A stretch of 64,000 nucleotides of DNA, taken from NCBI GenBank assembly GCA_017303555.1, contig JAFLCN010000002.1:248001-312000 (forward strand), in the 5' to 3' direction. Both the position numbers and the translations under genes were made by a program. Positions 53,998 through 63,172 of this stretch are shown here, piece by piece (the stretch's first letter is position 1; each line of letters begins with the position of its first letter). This DNA comes from Planctomycetota bacterium (GTDB lineage Bacteria > Planctomycetota > Phycisphaerae > Phycisphaerales > UBA1924). The notes beneath the pieces were generated by a model, which was given only the letters and a program-made list of their open reading frames with translations, was not told the origin of the DNA and did not search any database.

Positions 53998-54195
53998 TTC
54001 ACCACAAAGAACACCACGGACACAAACAGCACCGAAGGAAGAGAGAACAACTGCATTCTCAATTCCCGACTCCGCATTCCCTATTTCGAATTCCCAACTC
54101 CTCTTTTCCCCTCCGCGAAACTCCGCCCCCTCCGCAACTCCGCGTTCTCTCCATTTCTGATCCTCTCTTCGTGTTCTTCGTGTCCTCGTGGTGAA
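53998..54195. repeat. Low-complexity element with inverted termini TTCACCAC/GTGGTGAA
   Basis: About 198 bases fill the gap between recQ and the GrpB-like gene. Ends are TTCACCACAAAGAAC (53998) and, inverted, GTTCTTCGTGTCC..GTGGTGAA (54167-54195). Inside are pyrimidine-rich modules (CTCCGCGAAACTCCGCCCC, ACTCCGCGTTCTCTCC at 54108-54152), the same family as the purine-rich repeats at 22867, 62777 and 63111. No reading frame. A non-autonomous repeat or a transcribed spacer are both possible. Confidence 0.5.
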
Positions 54196-54206
54196 CTCTC
54201 CAACTC

Positions 54207-54749
54207 ATGCCACACGAACTCTTCCAACTCGCTGAAGCCCGCAACTCCGCCCGCGCTGCCGACCGTCTCTTCCGCCGCGAGCGCACCCGAATCCGACGCC
54301 GCATCCCCGGCGCGATCATCGAGCACATCGGCGCCACCGCCATCCACAACTTCCCGACCAAAGGCGACCTCGACATCGTCGTGCGCGTAGACGCACCTTC
54401 CTTCACCGCCGCCGAACGCGCACTCGCTCGTCTCTACAACCGCAACGCCGGCAGCGAACGCACCACCACCTTCGCCTCCTTCAAGAACGACGACACCACA
54501 CCACCGCTCGGCGTTCAACTCGTCGCCATCGGCAGCGAGCACGACGACTTCGATCTCCTCCGCGACCAGCTCCGCGTCAGCGTTTCCTGCCGCCGCACAC
54601 TCGCGCGTTTGAAACACCGTTTCCGAGGCCGTTCCATGGATCGCTACCGCCGGGCCAAGTCGCAAGCCATCGAGCAAATCGCCAAACGCGAACCCCTCGC
54701 CACGCTGCTGGAAACCCGCCGCTCTCGCTCCAAACCCGTCAAAAACTAG
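54207..54749 (+). CDS. GrpB-like (UPF0157) nucleotidyltransferase-fold protein
   Basis: 180 residues. The family shares the minimal nucleotidyltransferase fold. Seen: IEHIGATAIHNFPTKGDLDI, equivalent to the family's HIGSTAVPGLPAK.DID, with the Asp pair of GDLDIVV. The C-terminal half is basic and ends KPVKN. Function unknown in this family. It starts 11 bases after the repeat element; the gap gene follows 124 bases downstream. Confidence 0.72.
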   Translation: MPHELFQLAEARNSARAADRLFRRERTRIRRRIPGAIIEHIGATAIHNFPTKGDLDIVVRVDAPSFTAAERALARLYNRNAGSERTTTFASFKNDDTTPPLGVQLVAIGSEHDDFDLLRDQLRVSVSCRRTLARLKHRFRGRSMDRYRRAKSQAIEQIAKREPLATLLETRRSRSKPVKN

Positions 54750-54870
54750 ACAATTCGGGCTCCTCATTCCTATCATGCGCCGCACAGGAGGCCGGGCCCC
54801 AAACGCCCGCCAAGTTCCGGTGCGACTCGCACGAGGAGCAGGCCCGAAGCGCCTGCACGAAGGAATCTGA

Positions 54871-55911
<1,041 letters not shown>

Positions 55912-55944
55912 TACTGACACGCCACATCTCAAGCACTCAAAGAA

Positions 55945-55973
55945 CCCCACGCGCCAGCGTGGGGCTTTTTTTT
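55945..55973 (+). terminator. Rho-independent terminator after gap
   Basis: CCCCACGC (55945-55952) pairs with GCGTGGGG (55957-55964), then CTTTTTTTT. Strong plus-strand terminator. Confidence 0.88.
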
Positions 55974-56220
55974 CGCCGCGCTTCACATAATCCACGCACA
56001 AGATCCCGTTCGACAAGAACCCATCCCAAACTGCACGTTCTTTCTTGCGCGTTCTCCCCCTCCGCCCGAAAATAACGGACACACGGACCTGCAATCCCCG
56101 GCGCCGTCATAGACGCACCCTCGTTCTCGGTCGAAGATGCCTCGTGGTGGCAGTGTCTTCGTCGTCAGGTCTTCGGTGGCCCTTCGACAAAGCGACTCCG
56201 CGGCCAGCGGGAGTGCTCGT

Positions 56221-56988
56221 ATGAATCTCCGTCTTCCCCTCTCCCTCGTCAGCCTCACGCTGCTCGGCTCACTTTCCGGCTGCGCCGCGATGCTCCCCAT
56301 CGCCGGCGCTCTTGTCCTCAAAGAAGCCGCCGACCGCTACGAAGCCAGCAACAAACCCGCCGAAACCAAGCCCGCCGAAACCACTGTCGCCGCAGTTCCT
56401 GATACCGCCGCGCCAGAAGTTGAGCCCGAAGAACCAGCAGCGCCCGCCGCAGTCGCGACGCGCGTCGCATCAACGACTTCGACCAAGCCCGCGCTCAAGG
56501 CGCCCGCAAAGCAGGCCCCTACTGCCACCGCCGAGCCAGAGCTCGCAGCCTCAGACAATCAGCTCTCCGAAACCCAAGAGCCAATCGAAGTTGCCAGCGC
56601 CGCCGCTCACCGCGAGGAGTACACCGACGAAGAAATCGCCGCATCCCAGCGCCCGTTCAATTCCGCAGGCGTCCGCGCCAGCACGCCGCCGACGCCAGCC
56701 ACGGCGACCTCCAAGCCCGTTTCGAATAGCGCCGCCAAACCCGCGCTCGCACCCGCCAAGTCCGGCACCCAGCGAAACACACCGGACCCCGCGACCCAGG
56801 CCGCAAATCAAAAAGCCGAAGCCGCAGTCAAGGCCGCCCAATCAATCCCCACCACCGAAGCCGCGGCAAACGAATCCGCGACCGACTCTGCCGCACGCAT
56901 CCTCGCCACCGCGCTCAAGAAAATCCCCAACCCGCAGGCCACGCCCGCAACCAAACCCGCGCCAATCACGCCGCAGAAGACCAACTAG
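56221..56988 (+). CDS. Ala/Pro/Lys-rich lipoprotein of unknown function
   Basis: 255 residues from ATG 56221 (a frame from 56137 is possible). Signal sequence LPLSLVSLTLLGSLSGC with a lipobox ending at Cys, then a short hydrophobic MLPIAGALVL and a long stretch of low-complexity Ala, Pro, Glu, Lys and Thr without secondary structure. Likely a surface or periplasmic linker-type lipoprotein. No homology claimed. The next 300 bases hold palindromic repeats and the end of the GH31 gene. Confidence 0.6.
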   Translation: MNLRLPLSLVSLTLLGSLSGCAAMLPIAGALVLKEAADRYEASNKPAETKPAETTVAAVPDTAAPEVEPEEPAAPAAVATRVASTTSTKPALKAPAKQAPTATAEPELAASDNQLSETQEPIEVASAAAHREEYTDEEIAASQRPFNSAGVRASTPPTPATATSKPVSNSAAKPALAPAKSGTQRNTPDPATQAANQKAEAAVKAAQSIPTTEAAANESATDSAARILATALKKIPNPQATPATKPAPITPQKTN

Positions 56989-57083
56989 CGCAAAATCAGT
57001 GAAGGCGTAGCGTTCCCGCCGTGAACTCACAGACCGGCGGGACCTTGCCGCACAAGCCCAAGCGCAGGGATGTTCGCATTTGT

Positions 57084-57145
57084 CCTCCCCCGTTGCCAAC
57101 GGGGGAGGTGGCATCGCGCAGCGAAGCGGAGCGATGACGGAGGGG
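57084..57145. repeat. REP-like palindrome with conserved flank
   Basis: CCTCCCCCGTT (57084-57094) pairs with AACGGGGGAGG (57098-57108), followed by TGGCATCGCGCAGCGAAGCG and GATGACGGAGGGGG. The layout of a CCTCCCCC hairpin followed by a second GGAGGGGG is a form of dispersed repeat common in unrelated bacteria. Confidence 0.6.
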
Positions 57146-57231
57146 GTTTCGGAAGTTCCCAAGCCGAAATCGCGTTCACGCAACATTCCACTGGCAATCG
57201 CATGACCGGCGCAAACTCCCTTCACCAAATC

Positions 57232-57268
57232 AAAAACCCCTCCCATCTGGGAGGGGTTCTTTGCTTTT
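57232..57268. terminator. Bidirectional terminator between lipoprotein and GH31
   Basis: AACCCCTCCC (57235-57244) pairs with GGGAGGGGTT (57249-57258). The plus strand continues CTTTGCTTTT, the minus strand continues TTTTTGATTT, so it can end both the convergent lipoprotein gene and the GH31 gene. Confidence 0.7.
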
Positions 57269-57298
57269 ACTTTTCTCAGAGCAGCGCATGCCCGCAAA

Positions 57299-59533
57299 TC
57301 ACGGCTTCACCGTCACCGTGATCTCCTTCCCATCCACACCGCTCCCAACGTGCTCGCCGCTCGCCGTCACGACACGCACATTCAACGTGCGCTGCGGCCG
57401 CGAACCATTTCCCTCAGTCTTCGCGACCTTCACCGTCACAGTGCCACCCGCACGCTGCGCGTGATACGTCGTCAGCAGGTACTCGCCCTTCTTGTATCCC
57501 CAGCCATCGCCCGCATCCTCATACATCGTGCCGCTCGCCTTTCCGTGCTCATCAAGATTGATGATCAGCGTCGGCTCCGTCGGCTTCTCATCCACATACT
57601 GCATCACCTGCCCCGTCGGCACGATCGCGCCCGGACGCACATACAGCTTCGGCAAATCCGGGTCCGCCTTTTCCGCCGCATCGCTCTTCGTGAAGTCGAT
57701 GGGCGCCCAGTTCCCGCTCGGCATCGCGCTCACACGCGTCCGATCCGGCACCATGTCCGGCACCACCAGTAAATCATCGCCGATCAGGAACGCATCATCC
57801 TCGCTCCTCAGCGACGGGTCCCGCACATCCGCCCAGTACACCGGACGAATCACCGGCATCCCGTTCACGCTCGCCTCCTGGAAAAGCGTGTACAGATACG
57901 GCATGAACCGCATCCGCCGATTGATCGCGTCGCGGCAGGTGCTCTCCACCTCCGGCCCGAACGACCACGGCTCCTTATCAATATTCCCCTTCCCCGTATG
58001 CCCGCGCGCAAACGGCATCATCGCGCCAAATCCCATCCAGCGCGCAAACAGCTTCCCCTCGCCCCCCGCCGGCCCGTTCCCCGCAAAGCCGCCGATATCC
58101 GGCCCCGCAAACGGCTGCAAACTCATCCCCATATTCAGCGCCATCGGCACCGAATTCTCCAGGTGATACCAGTTCGCGCTGTTGTCGCCCGTCCACGTCG
58201 CCGCGTACCGGTGCCCACCCAAAAAGTTCGCGCGGCTCAGCACAAACGGCCGCTTCTCCGGGTTCGCATCCATGATCCCTTCGCGGCTCGCCTTCACCAT
58301 GAACATGCCGTACACGTTGTGATAGCGAAGATGCGGGCCATCCCCTCCAAGATCCTTATCCGCGCGATGCAGATTATCCTCCGGCATCGTCTTGCTCGGC
58401 ACGTTGAACACCGCCGGCTCGTTCATGTCGTTCCAGATCCCGTCGATCCCGTTCGCCATGAAATCCTTGTACAACCCGCCCCACCACGCCCGCGTTTCCT
58501 TCCGCGTGTAATCCGGGAACACGCACTTGCCCGGCCAGACTTCACCGAAGTACGTCTTTCCGTCCTTGGTCTGAACCGGGTGGTTCCCCGCCATCGCCTG
58601 CTCGAACACGAAGTAGCCCTCGGGCCCAAACTTGCTCGGATCCGCCGCGACGCCCGGATCGATCATCCACACATTGTGAACGCCCTTGCCGTGCAGATAC
58701 GCGTTCAGCCCCTTCGGATCCGGGAACTGTTCCTTGTCGAACGTAAACACCCGGAACTTGTCCATGTAGTCGATGTCCATCCAGATGACATCGAGCGGGA
58801 TCTTCCGCGATCGGAACCCATCCGCGATCTCTTTCACCTTCGAATCCGGGTTGTACGAATACCGGCACTGGTGATACCCAAGCGCCCACTTCGGAGGCAG
58901 CGTGATCGTCCCCGTCAATTCCGCCAGCGCCTTCACAACTTCCTGAGGCGTGTCGCGCTCAATGACAATCACCGGCGGCATCGGCCCGCCATCCACCGTC
59001 ACCACGATGTCGCCCCCCGCGAGGCTCGGCATCTCGATCGTCATCCGGTACGACGAATCGATCATGATCCCCTTGGTCTTCCCGCTCGGCAGCACCGCCA
59101 GAATCCACGGGTGCGACTGATACAAACTCGGATTCGTGTCGTCATACCCGTACGCATCGGTATTCCAGAGCGTCACCGTCCGCCCGTTCCGCAGCACCGG
59201 CCCCGCAACCGATCCCGTCCCGTACAGCGACGTATTCGGCGCGACCGCATATCGAATCACCGTCTTCTCGCCCCGCGCCTCAAACCGTGGCCCATCCGGA
59301 GTCGCCGCATCCGGCGCACCGATCCCGGGCCGGGCCTTCTCAAGCGCCAGCGACGGCAACGCATTCTTCTGAGCCTCCGCATCCGCGAAGTAGCACCAAA
59401 TCCCCTTCCCGATCGGACCCGAGATCCCGGCGGATACCTCCGCCGCCGAAACCCGCTCTCCCGCGGCAAACGCCAACGCCATCGCTCCAAGCACGCAGAC
59501 CGTCCGCATCTTCAACATTCGCGCTGACCGCAT
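57299..59533 (-). CDS. Secreted GH31 alpha-glucosidase/alpha-xylosidase
   Basis: 744 residues. Signal peptide VCVLGAMALAFAAGERVSAA. Family GH31 glycosidase: N-terminal beta-domain, then the (beta/alpha)8 barrel with GIWNDMNEPAVF (catalytic Asp in the WNDMNE signature) and, further on, GDNSANW (acid/base Asp). Typical members cleave alpha-1,4-glucosidic or alpha-xylosidic linkages from the non-reducing end. The start is ATG 59533; Met6 or Met9 would also give a signal peptide. Divergent from the GH13 amylase, so the two probably answer to one sugar signal. Confidence 0.93.
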   Translation of the reverse strand: MRSARMLKMRTVCVLGAMALAFAAGERVSAAEVSAGISGPIGKGIWCYFADAEAQKNALPSLALEKARPGIGAPDAATPDGPRFEARGEKTVIRYAVAPNTSLYGTGSVAGPVLRNGRTVTLWNTDAYGYDDTNPSLYQSHPWILAVLPSGKTKGIMIDSSYRMTIEMPSLAGGDIVVTVDGGPMPPVIVIERDTPQEVVKALAELTGTITLPPKWALGYHQCRYSYNPDSKVKEIADGFRSRKIPLDVIWMDIDYMDKFRVFTFDKEQFPDPKGLNAYLHGKGVHNVWMIDPGVAADPSKFGPEGYFVFEQAMAGNHPVQTKDGKTYFGEVWPGKCVFPDYTRKETRAWWGGLYKDFMANGIDGIWNDMNEPAVFNVPSKTMPEDNLHRADKDLGGDGPHLRYHNVYGMFMVKASREGIMDANPEKRPFVLSRANFLGGHRYAATWTGDNSANWYHLENSVPMALNMGMSLQPFAGPDIGGFAGNGPAGGEGKLFARWMGFGAMMPFARGHTGKGNIDKEPWSFGPEVESTCRDAINRRMRFMPYLYTLFQEASVNGMPVIRPVYWADVRDPSLRSEDDAFLIGDDLLVVPDMVPDRTRVSAMPSGNWAPIDFTKSDAAEKADPDLPKLYVRPGAIVPTGQVMQYVDEKPTEPTLIINLDEHGKASGTMYEDAGDGWGYKKGEYLLTTYHAQRAGGTVTVKVAKTEGNGSRPQRTLNVRVVTASGEHVGSGVDGKEITVTVKP

Positions 59534-59907
59534 CAGTAAGACTCCCTGTGGTTTCCCCGCTTTCGCGAAGGAAGGCCGGGAGTATGCCCTGAAACCGTCC
59601 CATCCTCAAGGCCCGGGGACCGAGAACACCCCCAGATTCTCTCCGAAGCCCGCAATTGCCCGTTGTCCCTCGCGTTCTCCGCCTGTATCTTGTATCCAGA
59701 GGAGAACCGTTTACAAGTCGGCCCGATTTTCAGACAATCCCAAAGGGCGATTGGAACGAACATCCTCTCGCCCCGGTGCGTTTCATATCGCCGGCCTGTT
59801 ATTGGTCCATTCGTGACCCTCAACCGGCTCGCGCCCGCTGGCTCTTTCGACCTTCGCCTTCCGCGCTTGTCCAGTCAAGTTCGCCCAGAGAGAGGACCCG
59901 CCAGACC
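59534..59907. promoter_or_regulatory. Divergent promoter region with LacI-type operator candidate
   Basis: 374 bases between the GH31 and GH13 starts. GAGAACCGTTTACA at 59701-59714 fits the core AAnCGnTTnCA of LacI/GalR-family operators, missing only the first TG. No regulator gene is adjacent. The rest has no reading frame of interest. Confidence 0.4.
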
Positions 59908-62751
59908 ATGTCCACCCGCTCGAATCACCGCACCCTCGTTCTCGGTGTCCTGCTCGCCAAGGCCGCCGGAGCCTCGTTCTGCCTGACCGCAACCGCCGGG
60001 ACTGTCGTCGCAGGCGACAACCCCGTCATGCTCCAGTGGTTCGAGAACAAGTGGTACGACATGGAGCGCCGCGTTCCCGACTGGTTCACCTTCGGCTACG
60101 GCTCGGTCTGGCTCCCCCCGGTCACCAAAGCCCGCGATCCGCAAAGCCCCGGCTACGACCCCTTCGATCGCTTCGATCTCGGCTCGCCCGCCTCGCCCAC
60201 GGCCTACGGCACCGCCGCCTACTTCGATCAGATGCGCGCCGAACTCCAGCGCGCCGACGGCCTGGTCTACATCGACTCGGTGATGAATCACAACTCCGGC
60301 CGCGACACCTCCAGCAGCTTCCAGCAGCAAGGCGGCTGGCCCGGCTTCTGGCTCGCGCCCGGACCTGGCTTCCCCGCCAAAACTCCGACCAGCAACTGGG
60401 GCGACTTCCACGCCGGAAATGGCTCGGGCTATCTCCAATCCGAAAACCCCAGCGGCAGCAACTACAACCTCTACAACGGCGACCTCGTTGCCCTCTGCGA
60501 TATCGCTCAGGAATCGGTCAACCTCTTCATCCGCCATCCCGTCGTCGATGGCGATCCGCTCAACATCCCCGCAGGCACAATCTCCAACAAGCCCAGCGCG
60601 CTCAACTACCAGTTCTACCAGAACAAAAATCTCCCCGGCACTTCATTCACCAACCCCGGCACCGCGCGCAACCCCGGCTCTTCGAACGTCACGCTCTTTC
60701 CGTTCGATGGCATGAACGGCACACCCTACACCGAAAACGCCACCGGCCTTCTCCTCCGCTGGACACAGTGGATGGTCGATGTCCACAAGGTCGACGGCTT
60801 CCGCATCGACGCCATCAAGCACGTGCCAAGCTGGTTCTGGGATACCTACTGGGATACCGCCGTCTACAACCGGCGCAAGACTCCCGACAACCGTTTCGTC
60901 ACGCCCTTCAGCTTCGGCGAAAGCGTCGAGAGCAACCAGTTCACGTACGACAACTACATCCGCAAGGTCAACAACAACAGCGGCCAATCCTGGCGCCAGG
61001 GCGATTCCTTCGGCAACCGCGACTGCCTCGATCTCAACGGCGCCGGCGCCACCCGCGATCTCATCAGCAACGGCGGCCTCGGCTCCTGGCAAAACGTCCT
61101 CAACGCCCACCTCGATAATCAAGACGGCAACAACGACGGCTCCATCGGCGTCAACCACATCTTCAGCCACGACAACGGCTCCGCCGGAAACGGCGGCAGC
61201 TCGCCTCCCCTTCCTACGGCTCAGCAGCAAGGCATGTACGCGCACGCCTACCTGCTCACGCGCCCCGGCCAGCCCAAGGTCTATCACAACGCCCTCGGCC
61301 TCACCCGCTCCGGCGGCTTCTTCCCCCGTCAGGGCATGCCCACCGCTCTCGGCTGGAACCCCGCAGCCCCCGCCGGAGCAGATGCCACCCTCACCAAGCT
61401 CGTCCAGATCCACAACTGGGTCGCCCGAGGCCAGTTCAACGTCCTCAACAGCACCGATCCGCAGAACACCTCACTCGCCGATGTCATCGTCTTCGAGCGC
61501 CGCACCAACACCGGCTTCAACCAGTACTCCGGCAATTGCCTCGTCGCCTCCAACGATCGCTACGACTCCGGCACGCAAACCCGTTTCGTCAAAACCTCCT
61601 TCCCCACCGGCACACGTCTGATCGAACTCACCGGCAACGCCGCCGACCCCACGGTCGATCCGACCAACATCATCCCGGAGCTCATCACCACCGTCGATAA
61701 CAACGGCACCGGCGGCTGGGCCCTGCTCACCATCCCCAACAACGTCAGCTCCGCCGGCACGCACAACAAGGGCTACCTCGTCTACGCCCCCTCCATCCCC
61801 AGCGGCACGCTCTCGCTTTCGAACGTGACTTCGACCATCGCCGCCGATACATCCTTCACGCCCACCTACCGCCGCCGCCTCACGCCGCTCCCGGTCATCA
61901 CCGGCAACTCCTTCCAGATCCAGCTCGCCACCAGCAACGGCGACACGGCGCTCGTCGGCCAGCCCGGCGCCAACCTCAACACCGACGACAACGCCCTCTT
62001 CAAAATCGATCAGGGCTACACCGACTACAACGGAAACGGCGTCGTCGATTTCGACTACACGACTTCCGTCGCCGCCGGTTACGAGCAGTTCCTCACCCTC
62101 AAAGATCCGCTCTACAACAAAGGTCAATTCGTGAACCAGGGCAACTACGCTCAGGCCATCAACGCCGCCCTCCTCGATGAGGGCGTCCACTACCTCTCCG
62201 TCATCGCCTTCCGCCACCGCAATTCCAACGAGGCCGCGCTCTTCCGCGAGTTCCGCCAGGCCTTCTACATCGACCGGCTCGACCCGATCGCCGACATCAC
62301 AAACTTCAGCCCCGTCGTCAGCGCAAACCCGAGCACCACGTTCCTCGTGAAGGCCGGCGACCGCACCGTTACCCGCACGCACATCCTCATGAACCTCGCC
62401 GAAGCCGCCGACCCCGTCGCCGGCTCCAACTCCTTCAACCAGTGCACGCAGACCGATCGCTACGACTACAACCGCGCCGTCTCCTTCACCAACGGCGTCA
62501 ACCGCGTCACCCTCGTCGCCTTCGAGCTCTCCGGCCGCTCATCGGTCAAGAACTACTACATCAACTACTTCACCACCTGCCCCGGCGATTTCAACGCCGA
62601 CGGCATGGTCGATGATTCCGACTTCGTCACCTTCGCAAACGCTTACGACGCCCTCACCGATCTCCGAGGCGACCTCAACGGCGACGGCCAGACCGACGAT
62701 GCCGATTTCGTCCTCTTCGCCGCCGCCTACGACACGCTCATCTGCCCGTAA
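59908..62751 (+). CDS. Secreted GH13 alpha-amylase with two dockerin-like repeats
   Basis: 947 residues from ATG 59908 (GAGAGAGGA upstream); the frame is open from 59656 but that part lacks a signal. Signal peptide VLGVLLAKAAGASFCLTATA. GH13 barrel: VYIDSVMNH (region I), GFRIDAIKH with the nucleophile Asp, GESVES with the acid/base Glu, and FSHDNGS with the transition-state Asp. Then about 350 residues of beta-sandwich sequence. The C-terminus has DFNADGMVDDSDFVTFANAYD and DLNGDGQTDDADFVLFAAAYD-type repeats and ends LICP, the same anchor as the gene at 16146. Cleaves starch or glycogen outside the cell; attachment by the repeats is inferred. Confidence 0.93.
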   Translation: MSTRSNHRTLVLGVLLAKAAGASFCLTATAGTVVAGDNPVMLQWFENKWYDMERRVPDWFTFGYGSVWLPPVTKARDPQSPGYDPFDRFDLGSPASPTAYGTAAYFDQMRAELQRADGLVYIDSVMNHNSGRDTSSSFQQQGGWPGFWLAPGPGFPAKTPTSNWGDFHAGNGSGYLQSENPSGSNYNLYNGDLVALCDIAQESVNLFIRHPVVDGDPLNIPAGTISNKPSALNYQFYQNKNLPGTSFTNPGTARNPGSSNVTLFPFDGMNGTPYTENATGLLLRWTQWMVDVHKVDGFRIDAIKHVPSWFWDTYWDTAVYNRRKTPDNRFVTPFSFGESVESNQFTYDNYIRKVNNNSGQSWRQGDSFGNRDCLDLNGAGATRDLISNGGLGSWQNVLNAHLDNQDGNNDGSIGVNHIFSHDNGSAGNGGSSPPLPTAQQQGMYAHAYLLTRPGQPKVYHNALGLTRSGGFFPRQGMPTALGWNPAAPAGADATLTKLVQIHNWVARGQFNVLNSTDPQNTSLADVIVFERRTNTGFNQYSGNCLVASNDRYDSGTQTRFVKTSFPTGTRLIELTGNAADPTVDPTNIIPELITTVDNNGTGGWALLTIPNNVSSAGTHNKGYLVYAPSIPSGTLSLSNVTSTIAADTSFTPTYRRRLTPLPVITGNSFQIQLATSNGDTALVGQPGANLNTDDNALFKIDQGYTDYNGNGVVDFDYTTSVAAGYEQFLTLKDPLYNKGQFVNQGNYAQAINAALLDEGVHYLSVIAFRHRNSNEAALFREFRQAFYIDRLDPIADITNFSPVVSANPSTTFLVKAGDRTVTRTHILMNLAEAADPVAGSNSFNQCTQTDRYDYNRAVSFTNGVNRVTLVAFELSGRSSVKNYYINYFTTCPGDFNADGMVDDSDFVTFANAYDALTDLRGDLNGDGQTDDADFVLFAAAYDTLICP

Positions 62752-62776
62752 CACCTCGCGAGTTTGCGAAGCAAAC

Positions 62777-62820
62777 GGAGAGAACGCGGAGTGCGCAGAG
62801 GATGCGGAGTTGCGCGGAGA
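62777..62820 (+). repeat. Purine-rich dispersed repeat, copy 3
   Basis: GGAGAGAACGCGGAGTGCGC then GATGCGGAGTTGCGCGGAGA. Pairs as an inverted partner with the copy at 63111-63153. Confidence 0.6.
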
Positions 62821-62865
62821 AGATTAGAGCAATCCCATTTCAAGCATGGCGTTCTCGATCGTCAA

Positions 62866-62945
62866 GCCGCGGAGCGGCGCCCGCCAGTAGCCTGGGGCGC
62901 CAGCCCCAGGAGAAGGCAGATAAATCCTCGTAGCCGCAAAGCGGC
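62866..62945. repeat. Three clustered palindromes
   Basis: GCCGC-GGA-GCGGC (62866-62878), CCTGGGGC-GCCA-GCCCCAGG (62891-62910) and GCCGC-AAA-GCGGC (62933-62945) in 80 bases between the amylase and the ABC gene. A compound element of this kind (GCCGC hairpins beside a CCTGGGG palindrome) recurs in several bacterial phyla. No T tract; not a plain terminator. Confidence 0.55.
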
Positions 62946-63110
62946 GGCACTCATCGAATCACACATCGCCACGCCTGAACCAGAACCGCTCCAGAGACAC
63001 AGACAATGTGCGTGTCAGACCTGCAAGCAACCAGAAACTACTCTGCTCCTTCAGATCGGTCGCGCATGCACACGCGGAGCGTGAATCGCTCCACGCAATC
63101 TCAAATCTTC

Positions 63111-63153
63111 CCCTCCGCGAAACTCCGCACCCTCCGCGCTCTCCGCGTTCTCT
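63111..63153 (-). repeat. Purine-rich dispersed repeat, copy 4 (inverted)
   Basis: CCCTCCGCGAAACTCCGCAC then CCTCCGCGCTCTCCGCGTTC on the plus strand, reading GCGGAG-rich on the minus. Together with 62777-62820 it frames the palindrome cluster at 62866-62945. Confidence 0.6.
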
Positions 63154-63172
63154 CGAATCAGTCTCGCAATTC

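Noticed and set aside
57998..59527. 509-codon plus-strand frame opposite the GH31 gene
   Set aside because: Arg/His/Pro-rich shadow, while the minus-strand frame has a signal peptide and the WNDMNE signature.
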